From contig JAUJPP010000005.1 in NCBI GenBank assembly GCA_030562195.1, positions 1,550,001 through 1,614,000 of the forward strand: 64,000 nucleotides of DNA, written 5' to 3'. The notes below the pieces were generated by a model. It did not search any database, was not told the origin of the DNA, and saw only the letters and a list, made by a program, of their open reading frames with translations. The number at the start of each line of letters is the position of its first letter. Positions within the stretch are counted from its first letter, which is position 1. Source of the DNA: Nipponacmea schrenckii. Taxonomy: Eukaryota > Mollusca > Gastropoda > Lottiidae. The position numbers and the translations under genes were made by a program. Positions 61,501 to 64,000 of the stretch are shown piece after piece.

Positions 61501-63007
61501 ATGGCCACTCACCTGGGTCGTATCTGATAGAGAAATAAACAGGAGAGTTGTGGTTGTCAGAGAGGAATATTTCCACGATCTCCTCTTCACAAAATGTGTT
61601 CAGGTCTTTGACGGCTCTTATTTCACCAGTATCTACAAAAATGGATAGTTGATCACAAGACGCAACGGAGGCAATTGAACTACCTCAAAAGAAGGTCATA
61701 ATGAAATTCGATCTGCTGAGCTTTCTTATTGGAAGGTGTCTATAATATATTTGGCCATATAAAAACGCCATATGATAGGTGCAAGGGAACCATAGCCATT
61801 GCGTCTAATTATCTACCAAATGAAATGTACCTAAGAGGATCTATAAAAATGGACGATTGATCACTTGTCGTTCTTCAAGTGAAGCAACACAAAGGTAATC
61901 AAACTAAGGTCAAAATAGAAATACCATTCACTGACACTGAACTTAGAAATTCAATCCACTGACACTGAACTTAGAAATTTAGTCCACTGACACTGAACTT
62001 AGAAATTCAATCCACTGACAGTAAACTTCTCGATTAGTGGGTATCTACATACATGTATATTGGGCACAAAGACCTTCTGTATGATAGGTGTTCAGGGAAC
62101 CAAAGATATTTGCGTTTAATGATCTACCAAATACTATCAAGGCTACTCGAATCGGTGATATTGATTTAATCGAGGGCAGAGGAGAGAAAGACTGGGTCTT
62201 CACACAAATTTACTTATAGAGATACGTACTTGTAATCCGGAAAAATCCGTTATCCGGAGATTCCGATAAGGTGAATGTAAAGATGGTGTCATCTGCATCA
62301 GTGAAAGCGATCGTCTTGACAAGGCTGCCAGCCTTCAAGGACGTATCAAGGGAGATAATCTGACCAGACTCTTCGTCAAACGTTGGCGGGAAGTTGGGTA
62401 TGACGTTCAGGTTGACCGTTGCTTCCACTGGGGATCCAGTATCCTCGCATTTCACGTCAATCTTATAAGACGGCGCTCTAGTGTAATCTAACATGGTCGT
62501 TCTAGGGAGGTAGTAGACGCAGTTGCCGGACCCTGAAATTCGTGGTCAACGATATCACATGTGTAAGAAAAGCACATTCGAAAAAATAGGCGTGCCAGTC
62601 CGCGCTTGTTTCAGTGGGCGGAGAAACTCACTAGGAGATACATATTTTCATTTAAGTAAAAAAAATAAAAAATTGTTTTTGAAAAATCCTTGAATAGGGG
62701 GGTTGGAAATGATTTATCCTCATTTAAAAGGGATGGGGTGGTGGGGGGGCAACATATTTAAAACTTTGAGACAACACCCCCAATCAACAAATACCCCTGA
62801 ACACTTACCGTCTTCCCATGCATCAAAACAAGCCGAGCAGTAGGTTGGGGTAATGGTAACAATGGACACGGGTACGGTACAAGTGAAACAAATCGTCTGG
62901 GGTGACTTCTCGCTCTCCTTAATCGTCCATGGTATATCTGCACCAGCAGTGATGGTATGGGTCTGGAAAGAAATAAAAACAACGTATATTGTTAATTTCC
63001 AACTCAT
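58592..63007 (-). CDS. Cadherin-repeat cell-surface protein, probably GPI-anchored
   Basis: Eight exons (minus strand, 5' to 3') join in frame with GT-AG borders: 63007-62809, 62532-62230, 61632-61513, 61187-60990, 60807-60617, 60416-60181, 59971-59763 and 58869-58592. They total 1734 bases, 577 residues plus stop. Residues 1-21 (MSWKLTIYVVFISF...) look like a signal peptide. A Cys-rich segment (CFTCTV...CSACF) follows. Cadherin-type features include FRITNTGEIRAVKDL (about 164-178), FDIDANTGKIFT in exon 6, the linker SDVNDHAP (416-423), DEDYGSN, and AVDRGEPAL in exon 8. The clearest repeats are therefore two or three, with a diverged stretch at about 208-330. Cadherin repeats bind calcium and mediate adhesion outside the cell. 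After a Pro/Thr stalk (about 519-548) the protein ends RSGGACTIVHFWSLVTVL plus four residues, with no cytoplasmic tail, as GPI-anchored proteins do. Exon 1 could instead start at an acceptor (TTCTTTCCAG) at 62962, in which case more exons lie beyond and the signal peptide is false. Confidence 0.82.
58915..59650. repeat. 34-bp tandem array in the last cadherin intron
   Basis: About 21 copies of a 34-base unit, core GATGTCAATAGAGTATTATG plus TATGATAATGTAAC. It fills most of intron 7 (58870-59762) of the minus-strand gene. Confidence 0.92.
61361..61489. mobile_element. MITE M1 fragment in cadherin intron 3
   Basis: Matches the right half of the inverted M1 copies (CAGTTACTTTATGACACC, GTTCACTGATGAATATATAC), including an eroded end, GCTAAGACAAAGTATCAC. 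Confidence 0.8.
61925..62030. repeat. 28-bp repeat, four copies, in cadherin intron 2
   Basis: Four units centred on CACTGACACTGAACTTAGAA. The last copy has CAGTAAACTTCTC and is diverged. Confidence 0.88.
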
Positions 63008-63036
63008 TCTGTATCATTATATGAAATATAATGCAA

Positions 63037-63900
63037 TGAATGTAGTTTTACGTCCTACTTCTCTTTAATTTGATTGATCTAATGAAACGGACGACGCCGT
63101 GCAGTGTTCAATGAGAGAAATTTTGTCACTCTTTAATGGAGTTTTACGTCCTACTTCTCTTTCATTTGATTGATCTAATGAAACGGACAACGCCATTCAG
63201 TGAGAACTGAGGAACATTTTGTCAGTTTTTAATGGAGTTTTACGCCCGACGTCTCTTTCACTTGATTGATCTAATGAAACGGACAACGCCATTCAGTGAG
63301 AACTGAGGAACATTTTGTCAGTTTTTAATGGAGTTTTACGTCCTACATCTCTTTCACTTGATTGATCTAATGAAACGGACGACGCCGTGCAGTGTATAAT
63401 AATGAACATTTTGCGAGTTTTTAATGGAGTTTTACCTCCTACATCTCTTTCACTTGATTGGTCTAATGAAACAGACAACGCCATTCAGTGTATAATAATG
63501 AACATTTTGCCAGTTTTTAATGGAGTTTTACGTCTTACTTTTCTTTCAATTGATTGATCTAATGAAACGTACAGCACCATTCACTGAGCACTAAGGAACA
63601 TTTTGCCAGTTTTTAATGGAGTTTTACGTCCTACATCTCTTTCACTTGATTGATCTAATGAAACGTACAGCACCATTCACTGAGCACTGAGGAACATTTT
63701 GTCAGTTTTTAATGGAGTTTTACCTCCTACATCTCTTTCAATTGATTGATCTAATGAAACGGGCAACGCCGTGCAGTGTTCAATGAGGAACATTTTGCCA
63801 GTTTTTAATGGAGTTTTACGTCCTACATCTCTTTCACTTGATTGATCTAATGAAACGGACAACGCCATTCAGTGTTCAATAAGGGACATTTTGTCAGGGT
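63037..63900 (-). repeat. 96-bp array derived from the SINE S1 tail
   Basis: Nine units, with AATGGAGTTTTAC recurring every 96 bases from 63135 to 63807. Each unit matches the first 90 or so bases of a reversed S1 SINE (GGAGTTTTACGTCC, then CTAATGAAACGGACAACGCC). Direct comparison is possible with the copies at 36938 and 47130. The array begins 30 bases upstream of the cadherin ATG at 63007. Confidence 0.9.
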
Positions 63901-64000
63901 TTATAATCTGAAATGAATTTTGATTACTCTGTCAACTTTCACTAAGCGTTGTTATAATTGTCTCCAAGGAACAGATAATGTGACTTTATTTAATATCAGG

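Noticed and set aside
62809..62962. Exon 1 of the cadherin gene starting at the in-frame acceptor instead of the ATG at 63007
   Set aside because: Not fully rejected. The ATG gives a plausible signal peptide directly in front of the mature sequence, so it is preferred, but the acceptor is strong and transcripts must decide.

Overview
This is eukaryotic, AT-rich, intron-bearing DNA, most likely from a mollusc. The best evidence is two genes for precursors of egg-laying hormone (ELH), the molluscan branch of the CRF/DH44-like peptides. Both encode an amidated peptide that begins with a (G/A)xRLSIN motif and ends in a conserved L-rich, R-rich tail. GT-AG introns, AATAAA signals, tRNA-derived SINEs and MITEs agree with this. 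I cannot name the species. || Layout. (1) 0.25-9.4 kb, plus strand: a seven-exon gene with its own TATA box. It encodes a type II membrane protein with a very long, low-complexity, repeat-built outer part. The last exon carries a +1/-1 double indel that creates two in-frame stops. (2) 9.8-15 kb: a full-length SINE, minisatellites, two MITEs and one orphan exon candidate. (3) 15.5-22.2 kb: the first ELH gene, with a possible CRE/TATA promoter, one or two 5' UTR exons and a single coding exon. (4) 22-54 kb: no convincing protein gene. This stretch is mostly tandem arrays (18 to about 125 bp units) and non-autonomous mobile elements: two SINE families, at least four MITE families, and a retroposon made of 86-bp units with a perfect 19-bp target-site duplication. 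(5) 54.4-56.8 kb: the second ELH gene, preceded by a cluster of E-boxes paired with nuclear-receptor half-sites and by a SINE. (6) 57.3-58.2 kb: a 22-bp array. (7) 58.5-63.0 kb, minus strand: an eight-exon gene for a cadherin-repeat protein of 577 residues, probably GPI-anchored. Its upstream flank is an array of 96-bp units derived from a SINE tail. || How it fits together. The two ELH genes are paralogues about 34 kb apart on the same strand, so they look like a dispersed tandem duplication. The other two genes are cell-surface proteins with no evident link to them. The main structural theme is that several satellite-like arrays are built from pieces of mobile elements: the box A region of one SINE, the tails of both SINEs, and the 86-bp retroposon unit. 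All reading was by eye. Exon joins were checked by reading-frame and splice-phase arithmetic, not by alignment or transcripts.
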